Part shown: piece by piece, positions 45,501 through 53,484 of the stretch
Layout: each line of letters begins with the position of its first letter
Numbering within the stretch: position 1 is the first letter of the stretch
Virus record (IMG/VR): IMGVR_UViG_3300042868_003071
Coordinates: 1 to 53,719 of that record
DNA from: a virus
DNA: 53,719 bases
Reading direction: 5' to 3' (one strand)
Translations under genes and position numbers: made by a program
Notes under the pieces: generated by a model
Told to the model about the DNA's origin: nothing
The model's input: the letters and a program-made list of their open reading frames with translations, nothing else
The model's database searches: none

Positions 45501-47870
45501 TACGCTAATAGCCCACGTATAGTTGCCAACATTATTGCTGAAGGTATTAGAGACTTACAGCAAACCTTAGGCTTGCAAGCAGATTATGTAGCTGCGCGCG
45601 TAGCTGCTGAGGAAGCGGCGCAACCTCGTGCTGCTGTTGAGCGCGGCGATTTAATGCCTAACATGAGCGCAGACGAGTTGCTTGCGCAATACCGCGATCG
45701 TCTATCATTTGATCAAGTAGATTGGTTGCGAGACTTTTCAGAACGCTGGGAAGCTGATGTTGATGATTCCCCTGCGGGGCAAGGCATTGGGGGCGAGATG
45801 ATTGAAGAGTTTGCGCGTTGGAGAGATACTAATACCTTAATGCCTGAAGGAAGACCTGATTACTTGCGTATGACGCACGATGCAGCGTTGGCAGCTGATA
45901 GACAATGGGGTGTGCAAACTGCTGATGAAGTACGCGCCGCTTTGCGCTTTATTTCAGAAGGTCGTGGAGAGATTGACAGGGCGCTTGACCCCGCGAATGA
46001 CACCGATGCGTATATTCGCGCTCTACGGCAACAGGCAGACGCCGCTGTTAATGGTAGCGCAGAGATAGTATTGAATGAGTTAGCTGATCAAATGGAAGAC
46101 GCGTACATGCGTGACATTGAGCCAGCAGATGAGCAACCACCTACGCGTCGACCGCAGCCGTTTGATTGGGTTGCCGCAGTAGATAGCATTTCTGATGATA
46201 CAGCTACAAATTTTGGGCCTGTTATTGCAGATCGATTTGATACCATTGCGCACCGTGTTGCGGAAAACAACAGCCCACGACTAGACCCAGCAGGCTATGC
46301 AAGAGCTTTACGCGCAGTGGATCCTGCACTTGAGCATGAAGCAGTAATAGCTGGGCTACGACAATTGGCTTTGGCAATTGAGGCTGAGCCTGAGGTTGCA
46401 GCACCCCGCCCTGCAGATCTTGATAATCAGCGCAATGATCGTATATTTCAACTTGAAAATGCGGTAAATGATCCGGAATTAAACCCTGATGATCTGCGCT
46501 TCTTGGCAAATGAGTTAAGCAACCCATTAACCCAAGCGGCAAACAATCACTGGATCTCTTTAACGGAAACTGAACGTCGTGCTTATTCGCAGGAACTTCG
46601 CCAACGCGCCAACTACATTGAGTTTGACCCTAATACTTTTGCGCGTCGTCTTACAACTGAAGCAGGCTTAAATATTCCTGAGTTGCGTGATACAGTTCAA
46701 GCATTAAATGACGGCAATTTTGACCATGAGATCTTGTTTGGGTTGCCTGTTAGAGAACGTGGCCGCGCAGAGCAACGTACTGCGCTTGAGTTGGAACGTA
46801 TTATTCAAGTTGCTGAAGGCAACACTAATGGCGTACTGCCTACTAGACCGGCGCCAGATCAAGACAACATTGCGCAAATAACCCCTGCGCAATTAGATGT
46901 TCTATACAATAACTACGTTAGAGATTATCAACGCTTGCTTGATGAGGGCGAGATTACTGAGACTTGGACGCCTGCTGAATTGGCTGACTTTATTCGAGGC
47001 GACGATGAGATTGGCACGCATAATCCAACACAGGCCGACCGCGAGGCGTTAGCACAACTTGTTGAGACACGTGGTTTACCTGAAGCTCTTGCTAGAAACG
47101 CTGAGTATAGTGCAACAGCTGAAGAGATTGTAGGTTTGCTTGAGGACGGCTACTATACAGACACGCCTAATCCGCGTGCTGCCATTCGCCTGATTAGACA
47201 GCATTTACGTGCGTTGAATCGCAGTGGCGAACAGGCATTTGAAGACATTTTAGGCATGGCCACAACAGGATATGAATGGTCCCCTGAGCTCATGCAGGCT
47301 CTTGAAGTTAAGCTTGAAGCGCTTGTTGCAAGATACCAAGGCATGGACGGCTTTGCTGATGGCGGCTTAGTACGTGGTTACAAAAAAGGCGGGACTGTTA
47401 AGAAGCCTGACGTGCCTACGCCGTACTTGTTCAGTGTCCCGACTTATTCGGACACTGTGGCCTATGAGATGTACCCCGGCCAAAAAGGGCAGAATGACCA
47501 ACGGGACGCTGCAAGGCACATGTTGGCTGCAGGCACGCTTTCACGTAAGTACGGACCTAAGACTGCTGAGTTCCTAGGCAAAGCTCACGAGTACGTTACT
47601 TCACCGCTCCAATCTGTCAAATCTATGTTTACGGGAAAAATGCCTGCTGACTATGATATGGATACCCACAATAACACGATTGGGGCAAGGTTGGGGCAAC
47701 GTGCTAAGTCTCAGGCCGAGCTGGAAGATCTCGTACAAGAAGAAGCTGAACGCGCATCTCGTACACAAACTCAGGATAAAGCCTTCATCAAGAAGGCAAA
47801 TGGTGGTATAGTCCAACAAAATCCGACTACAGACCAAATGCGGTATGCACTTATGATGCGGAGAAAATAA
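42564..47870 (+). CDS. Giant 1768-residue polyvalent-type protein
   Basis: This is the largest gene in the window, placed between terminase and portal. Much of it is charged and helical. A segment around residues 690-830 (FTPEQVAQLVSEDTLALDVC, GEGG, GSQMVSFRDTVTGEPIAIFD, SGRKNGEVKPEYVEG) resembles the PcfJ-like domain that large mobile-element proteins carry. The last ~170 residues have GLVRGYKKGG and a domain with DQRDAARHMLAAGTLS, GKAHEYV and DMDTHNNTIGARLG. There the spaced Arg-Asp-Ala-x-Arg-His, His-Glu and Asp-x-His-Asn-Asn resemble DUF6973-type metal sites. Such multi-domain proteins can be packed in the virion and injected. Domain calls are tentative. Confidence 0.65.
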   Translation: MYEVPYGEDGGSGDIDKMRLALAKQNKPAPTPPSLSSQIPGYGKPVPPAQTKPDPLGAAAGNFTELATKYNPLMMMKSMQESVRTLNPAIPVAGAWADVAQNIQTAGAEAIYDILGNRQGIEKMQQNYVPVTTGRFYQEPTTPLGKEFETDVTKAMDASKIPAVWPMALNQPIRPPITPNDVRVMGAEATRVGRQIKDIPTDFVNAQSGMQRLDPITGQPTYGAKLQGVADSIGDIMAQREMQGLPPIPGLPASMQPMNPKLYAMRPEGSRVMSATLPATAKQDAATYTPARDLVRSVISDSTMTPVQALDEIQHNILGKPESASARRAFESFLKTKANEMYPDAPSEGAALAAYKARFGDREASAAHSLEMYDEFLNTPKGMQYKAELDLPSAEELPAMHEAAANWLNSQFTNYIIEKVGTPNEPAAKLASQGLTFYPPSEIFDSANMTGSIVSNKRAAAGMPVKTPTDEALVAANQQLSDLVQQSADAATRKREQEAIAQQLGYGAVDPNTGVVPEGMNLGRYEPFAQASRESDKANAAYRKQQKVVDNLRLGSAYEAATDIAINADTAKSLKEDLGYGEQQFYPALMRTPDEERVYMASPQRLRELGFGDLAKSFYSDVMSRKIKLDKVPKMTVEKYIRDTAEGRIAKEKLAQAKEKQFKTDADNQFARSAALYIPNDKVFGNVGALEITNRFTPEQVAQLVSEDTLALDVCIGEGGNVKNKPNPWHPGTGDRQYIPIYDIVTGQRDPNATSPRGTYINAVANGSQMVSFRDTVTGEPIAIFDFNPSSSTMYDINFASGRKNGEVKPEYVEGIKSYLNSRENSIRGVSDKMNDNLGIYDSKRMSNSALASVVNTPVTTFKKYDLSGLPRFVTSKDIRNHIENLKANEPVEQVPAVLSQRPSESLSASLSGTVASSIDNTLDSQRRAFDEAGESNQFVQAETFFSGIRDYFDSYQNLQGPVRALELTNQRLYDLENEYANSPRIVANIIAEGIRDLQQTLGLQADYVAARVAAEEAAQPRAAVERGDLMPNMSADELLAQYRDRLSFDQVDWLRDFSERWEADVDDSPAGQGIGGEMIEEFARWRDTNTLMPEGRPDYLRMTHDAALAADRQWGVQTADEVRAALRFISEGRGEIDRALDPANDTDAYIRALRQQADAAVNGSAEIVLNELADQMEDAYMRDIEPADEQPPTRRPQPFDWVAAVDSISDDTATNFGPVIADRFDTIAHRVAENNSPRLDPAGYARALRAVDPALEHEAVIAGLRQLALAIEAEPEVAAPRPADLDNQRNDRIFQLENAVNDPELNPDDLRFLANELSNPLTQAANNHWISLTETERRAYSQELRQRANYIEFDPNTFARRLTTEAGLNIPELRDTVQALNDGNFDHEILFGLPVRERGRAEQRTALELERIIQVAEGNTNGVLPTRPAPDQDNIAQITPAQLDVLYNNYVRDYQRLLDEGEITETWTPAELADFIRGDDEIGTHNPTQADREALAQLVETRGLPEALARNAEYSATAEEIVGLLEDGYYTDTPNPRAAIRLIRQHLRALNRSGEQAFEDILGMATTGYEWSPELMQALEVKLEALVARYQGMDGFADGGLVRGYKKGGTVKKPDVPTPYLFSVPTYSDTVAYEMYPGQKGQNDQRDAARHMLAAGTLSRKYGPKTAEFLGKAHEYVTSPLQSVKSMFTGKMPADYDMDTHNNTIGARLGQRAKSQAELEDLVQEEAERASRTQTQDKAFIKKANGGIVQQNPTTDQMRYALMMRRK

Positions 47871-47873
47871 TTT

Positions 47874-50414
47874 ATGGCCACACAGATGCCAATCCCACCG
47901 GACTTCGATCGCTTTATCGAGCCCATGTCAGACGATGAAGCCGAAGCCGCTGGGCCTTCTGCTCTCACCATGTTTGATGAGATGGAAGATGAGACTCCGG
48001 AAGTAGAAGAATTGCCCGACGGCTCTGCCATCGTAAGAATGGAAGATGATTCCAAGGGGCCTGAAGGTGAGCCGGACTTCTATGAGAACTTGGCTGACGT
48101 GCTTGACAGCTACGATCTCAGCAAATTAGCTCACAAGTACGTTGAGCTGATTGAGAAAGACAAGGAAGCTCGTGAAGAGCGTGATAAGCAATACGAAGAA
48201 GGTTTGCGTCGTACGGGCTTAGGCCACGATGCACCGGGCGGAGCGCAATTCACCGGAGCCAGCAAGGTTGTCCACCCACTCATGGCCGAGGCTTGTGTTG
48301 ACTTCTCAGCTCGCGCCATCAAGGAACTATTCCCTGCCGACGGGCCGGTCAAAACCAAGATCATTGGCGAGACTACGGATGAGAAAGTAGAACGCGCCGA
48401 GCGTAAGCGCGACTACATGAACTGGCAGCTTACCGAGCAGATTGAAGAATACCGCGATGAGGAAGAACAGCTGTTAACTCAGTTGCCGCTTGGTGGTAGC
48501 CAATACATGAAAATCTGGTACGACGACCAGAAGCGCAGGCCTTGCGCTGAGTTTGTGCCTATTGATAACGTGTACTTACCTTTTGCAGCTGTGAACTTTT
48601 ACACTGCAGGCCGCGTCACTGAAGTCCAAGACATTACGCAAGAGACTTTTGAAGAGCGTGTTGACAGCGGTTTGTATATTGACATTGATATTGTTCGCGC
48701 CTCGATGGAGCCGGAAGAGTCCAAGTCCGAGAAGGCAAACAATAAGATTGAAGGTCGTAAGAGCCAAGCGGATAACGTAGACGGCGTGCGTCGTGTATAT
48801 CACATCTACACTTGGCTAAACCTTGATGATGACAACTACTCAGATTCAAAGCGTGCACCATACATCTTGATGATTGATGACCTGACAACCGAGGTTGTTG
48901 GCTTGTATCGCAACTGGGCAGATGGTGATGAGACCATGACCAAGCTGGACTGGTTGATCGAGTTTAAGTTCATTCCATGGCGTGGTGCTTACGCGATTGG
49001 CTTACCGCATCTTATTGGTGGCCTATCTGCAGCGCTTACTGGCTCGTTGCGCGCGTTGCTTGATTCAGCGCACATTACCAACGCGCCTACAATGCTTAAG
49101 CTTAAAGGCGCAAAGATGTCAGGCCAGTCGCTGACCATTGAGCCTACGCAGGTCAGTGAGATTGAGGGCGCCCCGGGTATTGACGATATTCGTAAAATTG
49201 CCATGCCATTGCCATTTAATCAGCCCTCGCCTGTGCTGCTTGAATTGCTAGGTTGGTTAACCAATGCCGCAAAAGGCGTGGTCACCACAAGCGAAGAAAA
49301 GATTGCTGACATCACAAGCAACGCGCCGGTAGGTACTACACAAGCTTTGATTGAGCAAGGCGCCGCGGTGTTTAGCGCTGTGCATGCAAGGTTGCATGAT
49401 TCCCAGCGCCGAGTGCTAAAAGTTATTGCAAGGCTGAATAACTGGTACTTGGATGAGCAGGTCAAAGGCGACATGGTCGAGGACTTGGATGTTACCAAGG
49501 AAGACTTTGCTAGGAACTCTGATATTGTTCCAGTGTCTGACCCTCATATCTTTGCTGAAACGCAACGGTACGCGCAAATCCAGACTTTGGCTGCACGAGC
49601 TGAGAAAAATCCTGACTTGTATAACAGACTTGCTGTTGAAAAGCGAATCCTTAAGCAGATTAGATTGCCTGACGTCAACGAGGTTTTGCCAGATCCTAAC
49701 GACGTAAAGGAAATGAACCCCGCATTGGAGAACGTGGCCATGACTTTTGGTCGCCACGCCGGTGCATTCCCGCGGCAAGATCATTTGGCCCACATTCAGG
49801 TTCACTTGGATTATTTGCAAGACCCAATGTATGGTGCCAATCCAATCATGGCTCCGGTTTTCATCCCGCTATGTTTAGAGCATGTGAAGCAGCACTTGAC
49901 CCTGTGGTACCTTAACCAAGTGGATTCTTATAGCAGCGCTGCGTTGAACAGGCCTTTCAATGTTTTGAAAGAGCAAACACTGCCGCAAGGCGCTGATCAG
50001 TTGCTTGCTGCCGTTGCGCAGCACGTGCATAAAGATACTGGTGAGACCTTTAAGGCATTGCCGCCTATCATCCAGAACGCCATTGCTGCTATCAAGCAAT
50101 TGTCAGGCCAACCGCCTACCGACCCCGCAACTCAAGCATTCATCCAAACCAGCATGGCCGAGACACAGCGCCGCGCTACCAAGGATCAAGCCGAGATGCA
50201 ATTGGAAGCTGCTAAGCTTCAGCAGGACATGCAACTTGCAACTCAGAAACTCCAAGCCGATATGGCTAAGAATACTGAGAACAATCTTACGCAAGAAAGA
50301 ATTAAGTCAGCGGACCTTACGCGCGATGCCGCTAACTTACAGTATGAGCAGGTTAAAACTGCTTTAGAAGCGCAGAATCTAATTCAACAAACCCTAGGAG
50401 CTCAAAATGGCTGA
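47874..50414 (+). CDS. Portal protein (large, podovirus-type)
   Basis: This 846-residue protein starts three bases after the giant gene. It has an acidic N-terminus and portal-type core segments: TGASKVVHPLMAEACVDFSA, ELFPADGPVKTKIIG, ERKRDYMNWQLTEQ, FIPWRGAYAIGLPHLIGGLS and ALLDSAHITNAPTML. The C-terminal ~90 residues are a long charged coiled coil (MQLEAAKLQQDMQLATQKLQ) that would form the barrel or crown. It makes the dodecameric DNA channel to which terminase and adaptors bind. Size and segment order fit the large portals of environmental podoviruses. Its last eight bases overlap the next gene. Confidence 0.85.
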   Translation: MATQMPIPPDFDRFIEPMSDDEAEAAGPSALTMFDEMEDETPEVEELPDGSAIVRMEDDSKGPEGEPDFYENLADVLDSYDLSKLAHKYVELIEKDKEAREERDKQYEEGLRRTGLGHDAPGGAQFTGASKVVHPLMAEACVDFSARAIKELFPADGPVKTKIIGETTDEKVERAERKRDYMNWQLTEQIEEYRDEEEQLLTQLPLGGSQYMKIWYDDQKRRPCAEFVPIDNVYLPFAAVNFYTAGRVTEVQDITQETFEERVDSGLYIDIDIVRASMEPEESKSEKANNKIEGRKSQADNVDGVRRVYHIYTWLNLDDDNYSDSKRAPYILMIDDLTTEVVGLYRNWADGDETMTKLDWLIEFKFIPWRGAYAIGLPHLIGGLSAALTGSLRALLDSAHITNAPTMLKLKGAKMSGQSLTIEPTQVSEIEGAPGIDDIRKIAMPLPFNQPSPVLLELLGWLTNAAKGVVTTSEEKIADITSNAPVGTTQALIEQGAAVFSAVHARLHDSQRRVLKVIARLNNWYLDEQVKGDMVEDLDVTKEDFARNSDIVPVSDPHIFAETQRYAQIQTLAARAEKNPDLYNRLAVEKRILKQIRLPDVNEVLPDPNDVKEMNPALENVAMTFGRHAGAFPRQDHLAHIQVHLDYLQDPMYGANPIMAPVFIPLCLEHVKQHLTLWYLNQVDSYSSAALNRPFNVLKEQTLPQGADQLLAAVAQHVHKDTGETFKALPPIIQNAIAAIKQLSGQPPTDPATQAFIQTSMAETQRRATKDQAEMQLEAAKLQQDMQLATQKLQADMAKNTENNLTQERIKSADLTRDAANLQYEQVKTALEAQNLIQQTLGAQNG

Positions 50415-50706
50415 TGAAGGAATTAACTTGCATAAACGCTTGGCAATGGGGGCAGGTGAGTCCACAGCCAAAGCTAAAGGCAAAAGTGTTATTCAAAAAT
50501 ACAAATCAGGCGGCAGCGTGATGCCTGAGTCTCGTGTGGCTAATTTGCCAGCACGTGGCTCTGCACCCCCACCACTCGCACGTCCTGCTCCCGGCGCAGC
50601 CGGCAAAATTGCGACGATGAAAAAAGGCGGAGCCGCTAAGAAGATGTCTGGCTTTGCTGTAACCATTGCAATCCCCGTGAAGAAGTCTGCAGGTCGCGGC
50701 CGTTAA
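50407..50706 (+). CDS. Small basic Gly/Lys-rich virion-type protein
   Basis: This 99-residue basic protein overlaps the portal stop. It contains KSVIQKYKSGGSVM, matching the VIQKYKTGG motif of the protein at 504-956, and ATMKKGGAAKKM. It also has a Pro-rich middle (ARGSAPPPLARPAPGAA) and a strand-like end (GFAVTIAIPVKKSAGRGR). It is probably disordered and DNA- or virion-bound. Having two such genes on either side of the capsid gene suggests paralogous virion accessories. Function unknown. Confidence 0.75.
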   Translation: MADEGINLHKRLAMGAGESTAKAKGKSVIQKYKSGGSVMPESRVANLPARGSAPPPLARPAPGAAGKIATMKKGGAAKKMSGFAVTIAIPVKKSAGRGR

Positions 50707-50708
50707 AC

Positions 50709-50894
50709 ATGGCAACACTTGCAGGTTTCATTGGTCTTATTAAGCAAAGGCAAGAGCGAATTGCTGAATCCCTAGTTCAGGGAAACGCAGTCACATTCGA
50801 AGCCTACCAGCGCTTAGTCGGCCAGCACCAAGGCTTGGAGGAAGCCTTGCTTATCATTAACCAACTTTTAGAAGAGGAAAAAAATGTCGAATGA
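50709..50894 (+). CDS. Small helical head-region protein
   Basis: The 61-residue product is a helical hairpin: TLAGFIGLIKQRQERIAESL, then EAYQRLVGQHQGLEEALLII. It starts two bases after the previous stop and overlaps the GroES-like gene. Similar short helical proteins are found between portal and scaffold genes in related phages. It may be a scaffold or chaperone partner. Function unknown. Confidence 0.65.
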   Translation: MATLAGFIGLIKQRQERIAESLVQGNAVTFEAYQRLVGQHQGLEEALLIINQLLEEEKNVE

Positions 50895-51306
50895 CATTGA
50901 ACAGACGCTTGCAGAAGCGTTCCCTACCATAGACCCTTTGATGGCACCGTATGGCGCAAGGATTCTTGTGCAGTTACGAGCAGTTAAAGAAAAAGTCTCA
51001 TCTGCTGGAATTTTTATTCCGCAGGAAACTAAGGAGACCGAGAAGTGGAATACCCAAGTTGGTAAGATCATTTCAATCGGGCCTCTTGCTTTTAAGAAAC
51101 GCGAATCCATGGAGCCTTGGCCTGAAGGCGCATGGGCACAGGTGGGCGACTTTGTTCGTGTACCTAAGTGGGGCGGTGATCGATGGGAGATTGATTTCAA
51201 AGACGAGCAAGGCGCTGAAGGCAAATGCCTTTTCACCTTCTTCAATGATCATGAACTCATTGGCAAAGTCACTGGCGATCCTCGTGACATTAAAGCTTTT
51301 ATTTAA
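50884..51306 (+). CDS. GroES-like co-chaperonin
   Basis: The 140-residue protein carries the GroES fold pattern: LMAPYGARILVQLRAVKEKV, then SAGIFIPQETKETEKWNTQV and GKIISIGPLAF. These are followed by GDFVRVPKWGGDRWEIDF and HELIGKVTGDP. The EKWNTQV-type region stands in the mobile-loop neighbourhood. Phage co-chaperonins (T4 gp31 is the model) replace host GroES so that host GroEL can fold the capsid protein. Its place between portal and scaffold genes fits this well. No GroEL is in the window. AGAGGAAAAA precedes ATG. Confidence 0.85.
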   Translation: MSNDIEQTLAEAFPTIDPLMAPYGARILVQLRAVKEKVSSAGIFIPQETKETEKWNTQVGKIISIGPLAFKKRESMEPWPEGAWAQVGDFVRVPKWGGDRWEIDFKDEQGAEGKCLFTFFNDHELIGKVTGDPRDIKAFI

Positions 51307-51324
51307 GCTTTGAAAGGATGATAT

Positions 51325-52317
51325 ATGAATGCAACTGAAAAGTTGGAGATGCAGGTTGACGAGACCAAAGACGGCTCGGCAATTGCGCAACTACCTGACG
51401 GAATGTCAAATCCCCAGTCTGACGACCAAGATGATGACGAAGATGGCGTATCTGAGGCATCAGGTGACACTGAGGGACCCGGAGACGACAGTGGTGAAGG
51501 TTCTACCACAGACGATCCGGAAAGAGAGGCCATTCGTGCCGCTCGACGCGATGAAAGAAGGCTTAAGAAGCAACTTCATCGTGAAAAAGCTCGTGAATCT
51601 AATCATTTGATCACGGCTCTGCGTAAGCAAAACTCACAAATGGCGGAGCGAGTAGCTCTTTTGGAGAAACGCACGTCTGGTGCTGAGTTGGCAAGGGTTG
51701 ATAAAGCCATTGACGACGCGGGCACAAGGCTTGAGTACGCCAAGATGAAGCTACAAGAGGCTGTGAATGCTCGAAATGGTGAAGAAGTTACCAAGGCTCA
51801 GCAGCTTTGGTACGATAGCCAACGACATTTAGAGTCTTTGCAGTCATTGCGTGAAACTGCTAACAAGCAGCTTACTCAGAACTCGCAGAACATTAAACTT
51901 CCCGATCCAATGGTCCAGAAAATGGCCTCTGATTGGATCGATAAGAATAAGTGGTATGACCCCCAATTGAAGGATGCAGATTCTAAGATTGCTCAGACCA
52001 TTGACGTGGCGTTGACCGAAGAAGGCTTCGACCCAGCACTTCCCGACTATTGGGATGAGCTCGACGACAGATTGCAAAAATATTTACCACACCGATATAA
52101 TTCGGGGTATAGTAATGGTACGAGAAACCAAAGACCGAGATCTGTTGTGACAAGTTCAGGACGTGATACCACTGCGACGACAAGGGCCAACGAATACATC
52201 GTTGATCCTAAGCGTGTTGCTGCCATTAAAGAGGCAGGCATGTGGGATAACATCGAGCAGCGAAACAAAATGATTCGCAAGTTCGCAGAATATGACAAAC
52301 AACAGAAACGGAAATAA
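51325..52317 (+). CDS. Capsid scaffolding protein
   Basis: This 330-residue protein is preceded by TTTGAAAGGA. The first ~70 residues are strongly acidic and disordered (SDDQDDDEDGVSEASGDTEG), followed by a long coiled coil (AARRDERRLKKQLHREKARE, QMAERVALLEKR) and a polar C-terminal helix region ending basic (IRKFAEYDKQQKRK). Acidic start, coiled-coil rod and basic capsid-binding end, directly upstream of head genes, define a phage scaffold. It should guide procapsid assembly and leave before DNA packaging. The call rests on architecture and position. Confidence 0.75.
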   Translation: MNATEKLEMQVDETKDGSAIAQLPDGMSNPQSDDQDDDEDGVSEASGDTEGPGDDSGEGSTTDDPEREAIRAARRDERRLKKQLHREKARESNHLITALRKQNSQMAERVALLEKRTSGAELARVDKAIDDAGTRLEYAKMKLQEAVNARNGEEVTKAQQLWYDSQRHLESLQSLRETANKQLTQNSQNIKLPDPMVQKMASDWIDKNKWYDPQLKDADSKIAQTIDVALTEEGFDPALPDYWDELDDRLQKYLPHRYNSGYSNGTRNQRPRSVVTSSGRDTTATTRANEYIVDPKRVAAIKEAGMWDNIEQRNKMIRKFAEYDKQQKRK

Positions 52318-52319
52318 TC

Positions 52320-52856
52320 ATGGACGATCGTATTAAAAAGAACACCAACGCAGGACGTGAGAATCGTGCATCGCAAGATGATTCACGCGCTGCACCTGAA
52401 GAAAAATTTGTTTCTTCCGAGGAACGTCGTAGGATGTTCCGCTCGGAGTGGCTTCAAGAAGCGCTTCCGACCCCTCCCGAGATACCGGGATACCACCTAT
52501 GCTGGTTGTCTTCTACCAACCAATATGACCCAATTCACAAGCGTATGCGACTGGGCTACGAACCAGTAAAAGCCGAAGAATTACCCGGCTTTGAGCATTT
52601 GAAAGTGAAAGCTGGCGAACACACAGGTTTTGTTGCTTGTAATGAAATGCTTTTGTATAAATTGCCTATGGACATTTATCAAGAGCTCATGTATGAACTT
52701 CATCATCTTGCTCCTATGGAAGAGCAACAGAAGATTAAGATTCAACAAGAACAATTGCTGGGTGAACGCGATAGCAATGGCAAGACATTGGTCACAATTG
52801 AAGGTAATGGCACAGGTTTCGATGCAAAAGTTAAACCCCGTCCTGTTTTTGAGTAA
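52320..52856 (+). CDS. Conserved head-region protein, unknown
   Basis: The 178-residue protein starts two bases after the scaffold. It has a basic, disordered N-terminus (DDRIKKNTNAGRENRASQDD) and a conserved core: PEIPGYHLCWLSSTNQYDPI followed by HKRMRLGYEPVKAEELPGF and GFVACNEMLLYKLPMDIYQE. The C-terminus is polar. The GYHLCWLS and RMRLGYEPV motifs occur in head regions of many environmental phages, always before the capsid gene. Probably a head-assembly or minor capsid component; no mechanism is known. Confidence 0.75.
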   Translation: MDDRIKKNTNAGRENRASQDDSRAAPEEKFVSSEERRRMFRSEWLQEALPTPPEIPGYHLCWLSSTNQYDPIHKRMRLGYEPVKAEELPGFEHLKVKAGEHTGFVACNEMLLYKLPMDIYQELMYELHHLAPMEEQQKIKIQQEQLLGERDSNGKTLVTIEGNGTGFDAKVKPRPVFE

Positions 52857-52898
52857 ACATGACAAAGTTTTTATTTCAATCTTTGAAAGGACTCAATC

Positions 52899-53471
52899 AT
52901 GAGTGCAACTAATGCGCCGTTTGGTCTTCGTCCCGCGTATCATCCCTCAGGGTTAGATCGCGCTGTGACGCTGGCTGACGGCATCGCTTCTGCCTATAAC
53001 ACGGCCATCTTAAAGGGTCAACCCGTAAAGTTGAACTCTTCAGGCAATATTGTCGTTGCTGCTGCTGGGGATGCATTCCAGGGCGCCTTTGCTGGCGTGC
53101 AGTTTACTGACAGTACAGGTCGTGCACGTGTATCTAACAATTGGCCTGCAAATACTGCGTATACAGCTGGCTCATGCGTTGCATACTATTACAACGATCC
53201 TAACATTGTGTATGAGATCCAAGCTGCTGGTTCGTTAGCGCAAACATCCGTGGGTGACATGGCTGATTTGAGCAACACCACTGCCGGTTCAACCACAACT
53301 GGTTTGTCTGCTTGCACCTTGTCAACCACATTGGCTGGCGCTGGTAATAGCGCACAGATGTTGATCCGTGACTTGGCTCCGTACCCTGACAATGCTTGGG
53401 GCGATGCGTACACAATTGTTCGCGTAACTATCAACGAGTCGCAGTTCAATGCGTCCGTTCTTGCTGTTTAA
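52899..53471 (+). CDS. Head decoration-type structural protein
   Basis: The 190-residue protein has TTTGAAAGGA before its ATG. It begins with NAPFGLRPAYHPSGLDRAVT, a start typical of a structural protein that precedes the capsid gene in uncultured aquatic phages. It is then beta-rich and Gly/Ala/Thr-rich (NIVVAAAGDAFQGAFAGVQF), with VAYYYNDPNIVYEIQAAGS and WGDAYTIVRVTINESQFN. A head decoration or stabilisation role is likely from position and composition. Confidence 0.7.
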   Translation: MSATNAPFGLRPAYHPSGLDRAVTLADGIASAYNTAILKGQPVKLNSSGNIVVAAAGDAFQGAFAGVQFTDSTGRARVSNNWPANTAYTAGSCVAYYYNDPNIVYEIQAAGSLAQTSVGDMADLSNTTAGSTTTGLSACTLSTTLAGAGNSAQMLIRDLAPYPDNAWGDAYTIVRVTINESQFNASVLAV

Positions 53472-53484
53472 AGGGGACTAAAAA

